A stretch of 19,719 nucleotides of DNA. Source: JAWXBK01 sp040878185. GTDB taxonomy: Bacteria > Pseudomonadota > Alphaproteobacteria > Dongiales > Dongiaceae. A program made the translations under genes and the position numbers. Every line of letters starts with the position of its first letter. The first letter of the stretch is position 1. Shown in pieces: positions 12,923-19,137 of the stretch. The notes under the pieces are model-generated. The model worked only from the letters and a program-made list of their open reading frames with translations, did not search any database and had not been told where the DNA came from. Location: NCBI GenBank assembly GCA_040878185.1, contig JBBDMS010000038.1:1-19719 (forward strand), given 5' to 3'.

Positions 12923-13816
12923 ATGGTCGATCTGACGCCGGAACAAATAGCCCGCTATCGCGCGGACGGGTTCCTCATCGTCGAGCATCTGATCGAGCCG
13001 GAATTCGCGGCGCGTATCGCCGCGCGCTTCGAAAAACTGTTCCGCGGCGAGTTCGAGGCGGGTGTGCTGCCGGACGAATGGAACTGGAAGTTCGGCCGCG
13101 ACAGCGAAGATCTCACGCGCCAGATCTGCAATGGCTGGCGCTCGGATTACACCGTCGCAAGTCTGGTGCTGAGCGCCGAGATCGGCCGCATGGTCGCCCA
13201 GCTCGAGGGCTGGCCGGGCGTTCGAATCTCGCAGGACAATATCATCTGGAAGCCGCCGGGCGCGCGGCCGCTCGGCTTCCACCAGGACGACAGTTATAAC
13301 GGCTGGATCATTCCTTCGCGCATGGCGAGCTGCTGGATCGCGCTCGATCGCACCACCGCGGCGGGCGGCACCGTCGAGTATATCCGCGGTTCGCATAAAT
13401 GGCCGATCTCGCCGCCAATCAAGGAGTTCCACGGGCCGAAGGACTATCGCGCGGCGCTGCGTGCGGCGGCGGAGCATGTCGGCATCACCGACATCGATCT
13501 GGTGCCGGTCGAAGTGCCGGCGGGCGGTTGCGCCTTTCACCATGGCGGCACCTGGCACGGTTCCGACACGAACCACAGCGATCGTGCGCGGCTCTCCGCG
13601 GTCGCGCATTGCATGTCGTCGGAAGCGACATTCCATCCGACCAACCAGAGCATTATCTATAATCGCTACAAGCGGCCGGGCGATCTCACGATGGACGAGG
13701 GCTTCTTCCCCGTGCTGTGGCGCAAGGACGGCTATCGCACGCCCTGGGTAGACGAATATTGCAGGCGCGGGTCGGCGGCCGAACTGCCGGCGCAGCGTCT
13801 GGTCTCGGCGCGCTGA
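12923..13816 (+). CDS. Phytanoyl-CoA dioxygenase (PhyH)-family Fe(II)/2OG oxygenase
   Basis: A 297-residue member of the PhyH family of Fe(II)/2-oxoglutarate oxygenases. The facial triad is complete: His120-x-Asp122 in GFHQDDSYNGW and His212 in FHHGGTWHGSDTN, followed by Arg221/Arg223 as candidate 2OG clamp. The typical GGTVEYIRGSHKW block (149-160) is present. The N-terminus (LTPEQIARYRADGFLIVEHLI) is the family's classic opening, and GGAGAG is 5 bases before ATG 12923, so the start is secure. Bacterial relatives hydroxylate varied small molecules (ectoine, phosphonates, secondary metabolites), and the substrate here is not known. Together with the SDR and VOC genes upstream it could form a short oxidative pathway in which the hydroxylated product is dehydrogenated. 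Confidence 0.92.
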   Translation: MVDLTPEQIARYRADGFLIVEHLIEPEFAARIAARFEKLFRGEFEAGVLPDEWNWKFGRDSEDLTRQICNGWRSDYTVASLVLSAEIGRMVAQLEGWPGVRISQDNIIWKPPGARPLGFHQDDSYNGWIIPSRMASCWIALDRTTAAGGTVEYIRGSHKWPISPPIKEFHGPKDYRAALRAAAEHVGITDIDLVPVEVPAGGCAFHHGGTWHGSDTNHSDRARLSAVAHCMSSEATFHPTNQSIIYNRYKRPGDLTMDEGFFPVLWRKDGYRTPWVDEYCRRGSAAELPAQRLVSAR

Positions 13817-13885
13817 ATCGCATCGCCGCGTGCATAGCGCGATGCTCATGGCTAAGGTGTTGATTCACCGGGCGGACATCAGGAC

Positions 13886-13901
13886 GTTTCACGTGAAACA
13901 A
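13886..13901. other. Candidate parS (ParB-binding centromere site)
   Basis: CGTTTCACGTGAAACA matches the widely conserved chromosomal parS consensus TGTTTCACGTGAAACA at 15 of 16 positions. Its core GTTTCACGTGAAAC (13887-13900) is a perfect 14-bp palindrome. It lies in the 111-base spacer between the PhyH-like and GFA genes, where parS sites are commonly tolerated. No parA/parB is in the window; parS clusters usually lie within some tens of kilobases of oriC. A second 10-bp palindrome CGCGATCGCG follows at 13911-13920. Confidence 0.7.
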
Positions 13902-13927
13902 ACGCCGCGCGCGATCGCGCTCCTTCG

Positions 13928-14335
13928 ATGCTGACCGGACGCTGCCAGTGCGGCGGGGTGCGCTATCAGGTCGATGGCGAGCCGATTGCGCTCTATGCCT
14001 GCCACTGCCTCGAATGCCGCAAGCAATCGGCGTCGGCCTTCGGCCTGTCGCTGATCGTGCACAGTGCGGATTTTCGTCTGACCCAGGGGATTCCGGCATC
14101 ATGGGTGCGCGCGGCTGATAGCGGGCGGCATCTGCGCTGCTGGTTTTGCCCCGATTGCGGCTCGCGGCTCTGGCACGACAGCGAACCGGCCAGCGAGACG
14201 ATGAGCATCAAGGGCGGCTCGCTCGATCGGCCGGTCGATTTCTCGACCGCAACCCATATATGGACCGATCGCGCCCTGCCGGGCTTCAAGATTCCCGCCG
14301 GCGCGCAGCATTACCCCGGAGAGCCGCCGGACTAA
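13928..14335 (+). CDS. GFA/CENP-V family zinc protein
   Basis: A 135-residue protein of the family named after glutathione-dependent formaldehyde-activating enzyme (Gfa). The cysteine pattern is complete: C6-Q-C8-G with VRY, then C25-H-C27-x-x-C30 with RKQSASAF, and C74-x-x-C77-G, which build the structural and the catalytic-like zinc sites. An added C71 makes a CWFC. Gfa itself may capture formaldehyde on glutathione, but most members have no proven reaction, so I would not claim formaldehyde chemistry here. The start ATG 13928 fits the conserved MLTGRCQCGGVRY opening, although the ribosome binding site is weak. Its stop overlaps the convergent PLP-enzyme stop by 4 bases. The upstream spacer carries the candidate parS site. 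Confidence 0.9.
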   Translation: MLTGRCQCGGVRYQVDGEPIALYACHCLECRKQSASAFGLSLIVHSADFRLTQGIPASWVRAADSGRHLRCWFCPDCGSRLWHDSEPASETMSIKGGSLDRPVDFSTATHIWTDRALPGFKIPAGAQHYPGEPPD

Positions 14336-15312
14336 TGGGCGGTTTCGGACTTTGTGGGACCAGCGGCGTGGCTGTCGCTATAGAGCGCTGTGCTCATATA
14401 TTTAAGGCCGGTATCGCACATCACCGTAACGACCGTTGCATCGGAACCGAGTCTCTTTCCGAGGTCGATGGCCGCCACCAGGTTCGCCCCGGTCGACGTG
14501 CCGGCAAACAGCGCCTCGCTGCGTGCCAGTTTTCGTGCCATCGCCATGGCTTCGTCAGTCGACACGGTAGCGATCTCATCCGCGATGCCGGGCTGCCAGA
14601 GCGGAACGACAAATCCCGCGCCGACTCCTTCGATTCTGTGGCTGCCAGTCTTTCCACCCGACAGCACGGCCGATTCCGCCGGTTCAACAGCGACGATGCG
14701 GATGTCGGGCTTGTGGCGACGCAGACCCTCGGCAACGCCCCGAACGCTCGCGGCCGTTCCCGTCGATTGCACGAACGCATCGAGCCGGCCGGTCTGTGTC
14801 CGGATCTCGTCCGCCATCGCGTGATAGGCGGTCAGCTGGTTGCTGTTGTTGAGCTGATCGGTCCAGAACGCGCCGGTTCGCTCGGCGATGTCGCGCGCGG
14901 CCGCGATCATGTTGCGCGTCAGCGTCGCATCCATGCCGCCGCCTGCACTGGGAACGATTGTCAACTCGGCGCCGAGCGCTGCCATGTGATTGCGCTTCTC
15001 GATGCTGAATGCGTCGGAGGTGACGATACTAAGCGGATAGCCCCGCGCTGCGCAGACCAGCGCGAGCGAAACGCCCGTGCTGCCACCGGTATACTCGACA
15101 ACGCGCCCGCCCGGCTTCAGGCGCCCGGTTCGCTCGCCGGCCTCGATCATCGCCAGCGCCATGCGATCCTTCATGCTGCCGGTCGGATTGGCGCTTTCGA
15201 GTTTGATGAGGATGCGCGCGCAACCGCGCGGCACAATGCGAACGAGTTCGAGGAGTGGTGTGTTGCCGATGCGCTGCAGAACCGATCGGTCGATATCGGG
15301 CTTGTCCGCCAT
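14332..15312 (-). CDS. PLP-dependent cysteine synthase-family enzyme
   Basis: A 326-residue fold-type II PLP enzyme of the cysteine synthase/cystathionine beta-synthase group. The opening IGNTPLLEL (15-23) and the PLP Lys48 in NPTGSMKDRM are as in O-acetylserine sulfhydrylase. The substrate loop reads GGSTG (76-80) instead of the housekeeping SGNTG, and the phosphate-binding stretch reads STGTAASVRGV rather than GTGGT. These changes suggest a specialised member (for example another beta-replacement or lyase reaction) rather than the main CysK. The C-terminal GTSTGANLVAA is also family-typical. The start is ATG 15312; an in-frame TTG at 15324, close to the upstream stop at 15331, is an alternative. 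It is the last gene of the MATE-yajQ-small protein operon, and its stop overlaps the convergent GFA gene. Confidence 0.88.
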   Translation of the reverse strand: MADKPDIDRSVLQRIGNTPLLELVRIVPRGCARILIKLESANPTGSMKDRMALAMIEAGERTGRLKPGGRVVEYTGGSTGVSLALVCAARGYPLSIVTSDAFSIEKRNHMAALGAELTIVPSAGGGMDATLTRNMIAAARDIAERTGAFWTDQLNNSNQLTAYHAMADEIRTQTGRLDAFVQSTGTAASVRGVAEGLRRHKPDIRIVAVEPAESAVLSGGKTGSHRIEGVGAGFVVPLWQPGIADEIATVSTDEAMAMARKLARSEALFAGTSTGANLVAAIDLGKRLGSDATVVTVMCDTGLKYMSTALYSDSHAAGPTKSETAH

Positions 15313-15330
15313 GGGCGCGTACAATGCCGC

Positions 15331-15675
15331 TCAGTGCCCCGATTTGTGCAGGATCTCGTCCGCCATACCCGTTTCGTAGGCGATGCCCTCGGCGGTAATC
15401 GTCGCCGCCTTCGGGAAATCGGTCCTCACCAGTCCCTTGCGCTCGAGCGCGGTCCAGACCGCCGGGTTGGAAAGCCCGGTCGCATCCTTGCCGGCGACGG
15501 TCGCATCGCCGAGATGAAAATGATCGCCATGCGCATGCGGCAGGCTGGTGACCAGCCGCTCGCCCGGCGTCTCGCCGTCCGTCGAGAAATTGTCAAGTTT
15601 CGCGATCGCCTGCAGCAGGGTCAGCGTCTTCAGTTGCAAGGCGTTGAGGTTCAGCGGATTGATCTTCGGCGGCAT
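15331..15675 (-). CDS. Conserved His-rich small protein of unknown function
   Basis: A 114-residue soluble protein without signal or membrane segments. The N-terminal half is helical (LNALQLKTLTLLQAIAKLDN). The middle carries a striking histidine cluster, SLPHAHGDHFHLGD (about 44-57), that looks suited to bind a metal ion. A C-terminal winged-helix-like stretch follows (NPAVWTALERKGLVRTDF, then AATITAEGIAYETG). I recognise it only as the kind of uncharacterised protein kept in alphaproteobacteria and cannot name a function. The start is firm: AGGAG lies 8 bases upstream of ATG 15675. It sits 11 bases downstream of yajQ and 18 bases before the next ATG, so it belongs to the operon. Confidence 0.75.
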   Translation of the reverse strand: MPPKINPLNLNALQLKTLTLLQAIAKLDNFSTDGETPGERLVTSLPHAHGDHFHLGDATVAGKDATGLSNPAVWTALERKGLVRTDFPKAATITAEGIAYETGMADEILHKSGH

Positions 15676-15686
15676 CGAATCGGCTC

Positions 15687-16172
15687 CTAATCCCGGAAAT
15701 TCATGTATTGCAGCGGCTGTTCGATCTTGAGGCCCTTGACCAGTGTGATCGCCGTCTGAAGGTCGTCGCGCTTCTTGCCGGTGACGCGCAGCTCGTCGCC
15801 CTGGATCGAGGCCTGCACCTTCATCTTTGAATCCTTGAGCGCCTTTACGATCTTCTTGGCGAGGTCGGAGGCGATGCCCTGTTTCACGGTGACGACCTGC
15901 CGGACCATGTTGCCCGATGCCTTTTCGGGATCGCCGAATTCGAGCGCACCCGCATCGAGCTTGCGCCGGGTGAAGTAGCCCTTCAGCAGCTCGTGCATCT
16001 GTTTCATCTTGAGATCGTCGTCGGCGACGAGTGTGATGACGTTCTCCTTGCGCTCGACCGTGGATTTCGAGCCTTTGAAGTCGAACCGGGTTTCGATCTC
16101 GCGGCGCATCCCGTTGAGCGCGTTCTCGACCTCGGCGAGATCGGTTTTGGACTGAATGTCGAAAGTGGGCAT
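15687..16172 (-). CDS. yajQ: YajQ-family nucleotide/cyclic-di-GMP-binding protein
   Basis: A 161-residue protein matching YajQ along its full length: MPTFDIQSKTDLAEVENALN at the start, TRFDFKGSKSTVE, the central KQGIASDLAKKIVK, and the closing KRDDLQTAITLVKGL followed by QPLQYMNFRD. The family forms two repeated beta-alpha modules. It binds nucleotides/tRNA in E. coli and cyclic-di-GMP in Xanthomonas and Pseudomonas, where it serves as a transcriptional co-regulator, so a signalling role is likely but not certain here. GGGAGA at 6 bases before ATG 16172 is a strong ribosome binding site lying right at the end of the upstream MATE gene (13-base gap), which implies cotranscription with it. Confidence 0.95.
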   Translation of the reverse strand: MPTFDIQSKTDLAEVENALNGMRREIETRFDFKGSKSTVERKENVITLVADDDLKMKQMHELLKGYFTRRKLDAGALEFGDPEKASGNMVRQVVTVKQGIASDLAKKIVKALKDSKMKVQASIQGDELRVTGKKRDDLQTAITLVKGLKIEQPLQYMNFRD

Positions 16173-16185
16173 GGCAGGTCTCCCT

Positions 16186-17514
16186 CTACGGGTCGATTAT
16201 CGCGCGTTCGATGCGCGGCAGCCAGTAGCCCAGCGTCAGGGCGCGGGCAAGGAAGAACAGCATGAGGGCGGCCCATAACCCGTCATTGCCCCAGAGCGGC
16301 AACAGTGCCCAGACCGCGCCGAGATAGACGGCGAGTGAGATCAGCATGCCGTTGCGCATCTCAGCCGTGCGCGTGGCACCGATATAAATGCCATCGAGCA
16401 TGAAGCTCCACACGCCGACGATCGGCACTGCCGCGGTCCACAGCAGATAATCGCGCGCCGCTTCCCGTATCGCGGGATCGACCGTCATGAGGTCGATCAG
16501 GGTCGGTCCGACGACGAGGATGACGAGCGACGCCATACCGGCCAGCAGGACCGCCCAGAGCGTGGTGTCGAAGATGGCCTCGCGATAGCGGCGACGGTCG
16601 CGCGCGCCGACATAGCGGCCGACCAGCGCCTCGGCTGCCCAGGCGAAACCGTCGAGCCCGTAGGCGAGCAGGCCGAAGACGTTGAGGAGGACTGCATTGG
16701 CGGCCAGCGTGAGATCGCCCAGCTCGGTCGCCTTCACGGTGAACCAGGTGAAGGCGATCAGCAGGGCTGCGGTACGCACAAAAATATCGATATTGATTCG
16801 CAGCAGCCGGCGCAACTTCGCCGTATCCAGCAGACCCAGCGATCGCCAGTTACGCGCGCTCATGTCGGCGGCGCGCCCGATAACGATCAGACCCGCCGCG
16901 AACGCCAGATACTGCGCGATGACCGTTGCCCAGGCGACGCCGGCTACGCCCCAGTCGAACTGCAGAACGAAAATCAGGTCGAGCACGATGTTGGCGCCGT
17001 TCAGCAGAAGCTGTAGCAGCAGCACCATTCCGGTGCGGCCGGTGCCGAGCAGCCAGCCGAGCACGACGTAGTTGGCGAGCGCGGCCGGTGCGCTCCAGAT
17101 CCGAATCGTGAAATAGTCCGCGGCCAATGCTTCGGTCGGGGTGCTCGCCTCGAAGAGTTCGAGCGAGGCCCAGGCGATCGGGCCCTGCAGCAGCATCAGC
17201 GGCAGCGACAAGGCAAGCGCGATCAGGAACGGGCGCGCGAAAGCGGCGGCGAGTTCGTGCGGATCGCCGGCACCCGCCGCCTGCGCGGTGATGCCGGTCG
17301 TCCCCATGCGCAGGAAACCAAATCCCCAGAAGAGAAAGCTGAACAGCGTCGCGCCGATTGCAACCGCCCCGATATGGATCGGCGAGGGCAGTTGCCCGAC
17401 CACGGCGGTATCGACCGCGCCGAGCAGCGGCTCGGAGATGTTTGCAAGAATGATCGGCCCCGCGAGCGCCAGTACGCGGCGCTGGCGGGTTATGAAGTCG
17501 GGGGGCAAGGACAT
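16186..17514 (-). CDS. MATE-family efflux transporter (DinF-like)
   Basis: A 442-residue integral inner-membrane protein with about 12 hydrophobic segments in two six-helix halves, the layout of MATE drug/proton or drug/sodium antiporters. The first helix region (LALAGPIILANISEPLLGAV, then DTAVVGQL) matches the signature of the family and resembles the DinF branch; the second-half equivalent is around LLAYGLDGFAWAAEALVGRYV. It would export cationic or other small compounds; the substrate is unknown. ATG 17514 was chosen because the frame upstream to 17631 is Pro/Arg-rich and runs through REP locus C; the ribosome binding site is weak. First gene of a minus-strand operon with yajQ, the His-rich protein and the PLP enzyme, which does not point to a shared function. 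Confidence 0.92.
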   Translation of the reverse strand: MSLPPDFITRQRRVLALAGPIILANISEPLLGAVDTAVVGQLPSPIHIGAVAIGATLFSFLFWGFGFLRMGTTGITAQAAGAGDPHELAAAFARPFLIALALSLPLMLLQGPIAWASLELFEASTPTEALAADYFTIRIWSAPAALANYVVLGWLLGTGRTGMVLLLQLLLNGANIVLDLIFVLQFDWGVAGVAWATVIAQYLAFAAGLIVIGRAADMSARNWRSLGLLDTAKLRRLLRINIDIFVRTAALLIAFTWFTVKATELGDLTLAANAVLLNVFGLLAYGLDGFAWAAEALVGRYVGARDRRRYREAIFDTTLWAVLLAGMASLVILVVGPTLIDLMTVDPAIREAARDYLLWTAAVPIVGVWSFMLDGIYIGATRTAEMRNGMLISLAVYLGAVWALLPLWGNDGLWAALMLFFLARALTLGYWLPRIERAIIDP

Positions 17515-17550
17515 GGCAGTTGGGCGGTGTCGACCCCTGTCGATTATGGA

Positions 17551-17697
17551 CCCCCTCCACTTGCCGCGGTCGGCCGCGGCCGACCGCGGCGTGCGGGAGG
17601 GGGTAGGGGGAGGGGTTTTTCTGATCTGCACAATGACGATGTGCAGCGACGGTAGATCGGACCCCCCTCCCTAACCCTCCCCCGCAAGGGGGGAGGG
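17551..17697. repeat. REP-like hairpin pair, locus C (BIME-like)
   Basis: Third facing pair, filling much of the 220-base spacer 17515-17734 upstream of the MATE gene and downstream of the M20 gene. C2 (17675-17697) has arms CCCTCCCCC and GGGGGGAGGG around GCAA (one extra G) and is preceded by CCCTAA. C1 (17551-17603) has arms CCCCCTCC and GGAGGGGG and is followed by TAGGGGGAGGGG; its loop is enlarged to a 28-bp palindrome. Between them ctgcaca and tgtgcag (17626-17632, 17640-17646) form a further small inverted repeat. Confidence 0.8.
17563..17590. repeat. Perfect 28-bp palindrome inside REP hairpin C1
   Basis: The 28 bases 17563-17590 equal their own reverse complement; each half is GCCGCGGTCGGCCG read to the centre. 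In locus A the matching loop holds only one GACCGCGGC, so the palindrome looks like a local inverted expansion of that segment. Confidence 0.9.
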
Positions 17698-17734
17698 AAA
17701 AGTTTTAAGGGATATGCGCTGCGCAATCCTCGCA

Positions 17735-18979
17735 TCACTGCGTCAGATAGTCGTAGGCCGACAGCACATGTGTGCGCATGACGTGAAGAAATTCCTCGAT
17801 CTCGACATGCTCGTCGGCGCCGCCCATGCCGCTCGGGATCGGCCCGTACACATACGCGGGCACGCCCGCCTTGCGCCACAGCCGCGCATCGGTGCCGCCA
17901 AGACTGACGATCGGCTTGGGCCGCTGGCCGGTCATCTTCTGCACGTTGTTCTGCATGAAGGCGATCATCGTGCCGTGCGGATCGCACCAGTAGCCGGCGG
18001 TGTGGTTGATTTCCTCGACACTGGCCTCCGGGTACCGCGCGACGATCGCGTTCACCTCGCGCATGACCGTTTCGCGCTCGACCCCGAGCGGCAGGCGGAT
18101 GTCGAGCTCCATTCGGCACTCGGCCGGGATCATGTTCACCTTGAGCCCGGCTTCCATTTTTCCTACATTGAGCGTGACGCGATTGACGATGTCGGTCGCG
18201 CCCTGACCAAGTGCCCGATCCATCTCGACGCGCGCCGCTTCCATCAGCGGCGCGAAGTTATGCGAGACCGGCGCCTTGATCTTCTCGATCGCGGCCAGTT
18301 CGCCGACGATTTGGGCTGCGATCCGGCTCGCGCTCTTGCTGAGATGCACATAGGCGCCATGCGCGCCGCGCGTTCTGACGGTGACGGCAAGCCAGAGCAG
18401 ACCGCGCTCGCCGAAGCGGATCGTTTCCGCGCCCGATGGCTCGCCGTTGAGACAGCAATCGCCGAGCACCTCGTCGGGAAAATGCTCGATCAGATAGCGT
18501 GCGCCCCACGGGCCGAATGTTTCCTCATCGGAAACGGCCGTCAGCGTGAGCCGGCCCTTCAGTTGCTCGCGGATGCGATGCAGATAGATGTAGGTGAAGA
18601 TCGAGCAGCTCGTACCGCATTTCATGTCGCTCGCACCGCGGCCCCAGACCTTGCCGTCGGCGATGATCCCGCCCCAGGGATCGTGCTGCCAGGTTTCGGT
18701 GCCGACGGGAAACACGTCGATATGGCCGTTCAGCACCAGATGCGGGCCGGGCTGCGCGCCTTCGAAGCTCGCAACGATGTTGGGCATTGTCGGCTGCGGA
18801 TCGACGATCCTGTAGTCGATACCCTCCGCATCGAGCAACGCGCGCACATGCGCCGCGGCCGCCAGCGTATCGCCCGGCGGGTTCGGGCTGCGGGCGCGTA
18901 CGAAGCCCGAGAGAAATTGGACAAGGCGATCGCGATCGCGCTCGATTTCGGCCAGCAACGCATCTTTTGTATCGGGCAA
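17735..18979 (-). CDS. M20-family metallopeptidase / N-acyl-amino-acid deacetylase (ArgE/DapE-like)
   Basis: A 414-residue zinc-dependent hydrolase of the M20 family, which cleaves amide bonds of N-acyl amino acids or small peptides in the cytosol. All expected residues are present: His86 and Asp88 (LNGHIDVFP), bridging Asp118 (GRGASDMKCG), catalytic Glu152 with Glu153 (SDEETFG), Glu180 (NGEPSG) and a late His391 (ADEHVEIEEF). The dimerisation domain lies between. Start: TTG 18979 is preferred because AGGGAG sits 7 bases upstream on the coding strand and the protein then begins where relatives do. The longer frame to ATG 19042 would add 21 residues encoded partly by a tandem repeat. Divergent from the DgcN-like gene, it may remove the acetyl group from N-acetyl-glutamate in the same pathway; this is inference. 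Confidence 0.88.
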   Translation of the reverse strand: MPDTKDALLAEIERDRDRLVQFLSGFVRARSPNPPGDTLAAAAHVRALLDAEGIDYRIVDPQPTMPNIVASFEGAQPGPHLVLNGHIDVFPVGTETWQHDPWGGIIADGKVWGRGASDMKCGTSCSIFTYIYLHRIREQLKGRLTLTAVSDEETFGPWGARYLIEHFPDEVLGDCCLNGEPSGAETIRFGERGLLWLAVTVRTRGAHGAYVHLSKSASRIAAQIVGELAAIEKIKAPVSHNFAPLMEAARVEMDRALGQGATDIVNRVTLNVGKMEAGLKVNMIPAECRMELDIRLPLGVERETVMREVNAIVARYPEASVEEINHTAGYWCDPHGTMIAFMQNNVQKMTGQRPKPIVSLGGTDARLWRKAGVPAYVYGPIPSGMGGADEHVEIEEFLHVMRTHVLSAYDYLTQ

Positions 18980-18988
18980 GGCAACACT

Positions 18989-19016
18989 CCCTGAAAACCG
19001 GCCCCTGAAAACCGGC
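18989..19016. repeat. 14-bp tandem duplication in the M20 gene leader
   Basis: CCCTGAAAACCGGC occurs twice with no gap and no mismatch (18989-19002, 19003-19016). On the coding (minus) strand each unit ends in TTTTCAGGG, so the ribosome-binding core next to TTG 18979 exists in two copies, 14 bases apart. Confidence 0.9.
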
Positions 19017-19137
19017 TGGGCCGGACGCATCGAGACGGCCATTGCGGCCGTGATCGGGCGACTATAGGCAACCGCGCGCCGGGTTGGCTAGGATGCGCGG
19101 CCGCACGGAAGATGCCGGCGGAGGAGACGGAACGGCC

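Noticed and set aside
14146..15690. A 514-codon plus-strand frame across the PLP enzyme and the His-rich protein
   Set aside because: It overlaps the real minus-strand genes and the GFA gene, and its product is Arg/His-rich with no domain signal.
18980..19042. ATG 19042 as start of the M20 gene
   Set aside because: No ribosome binding site precedes it, and the added residues are encoded by a 14-bp tandem duplication. TTG 18979 has AGGGAG 7 bases upstream.
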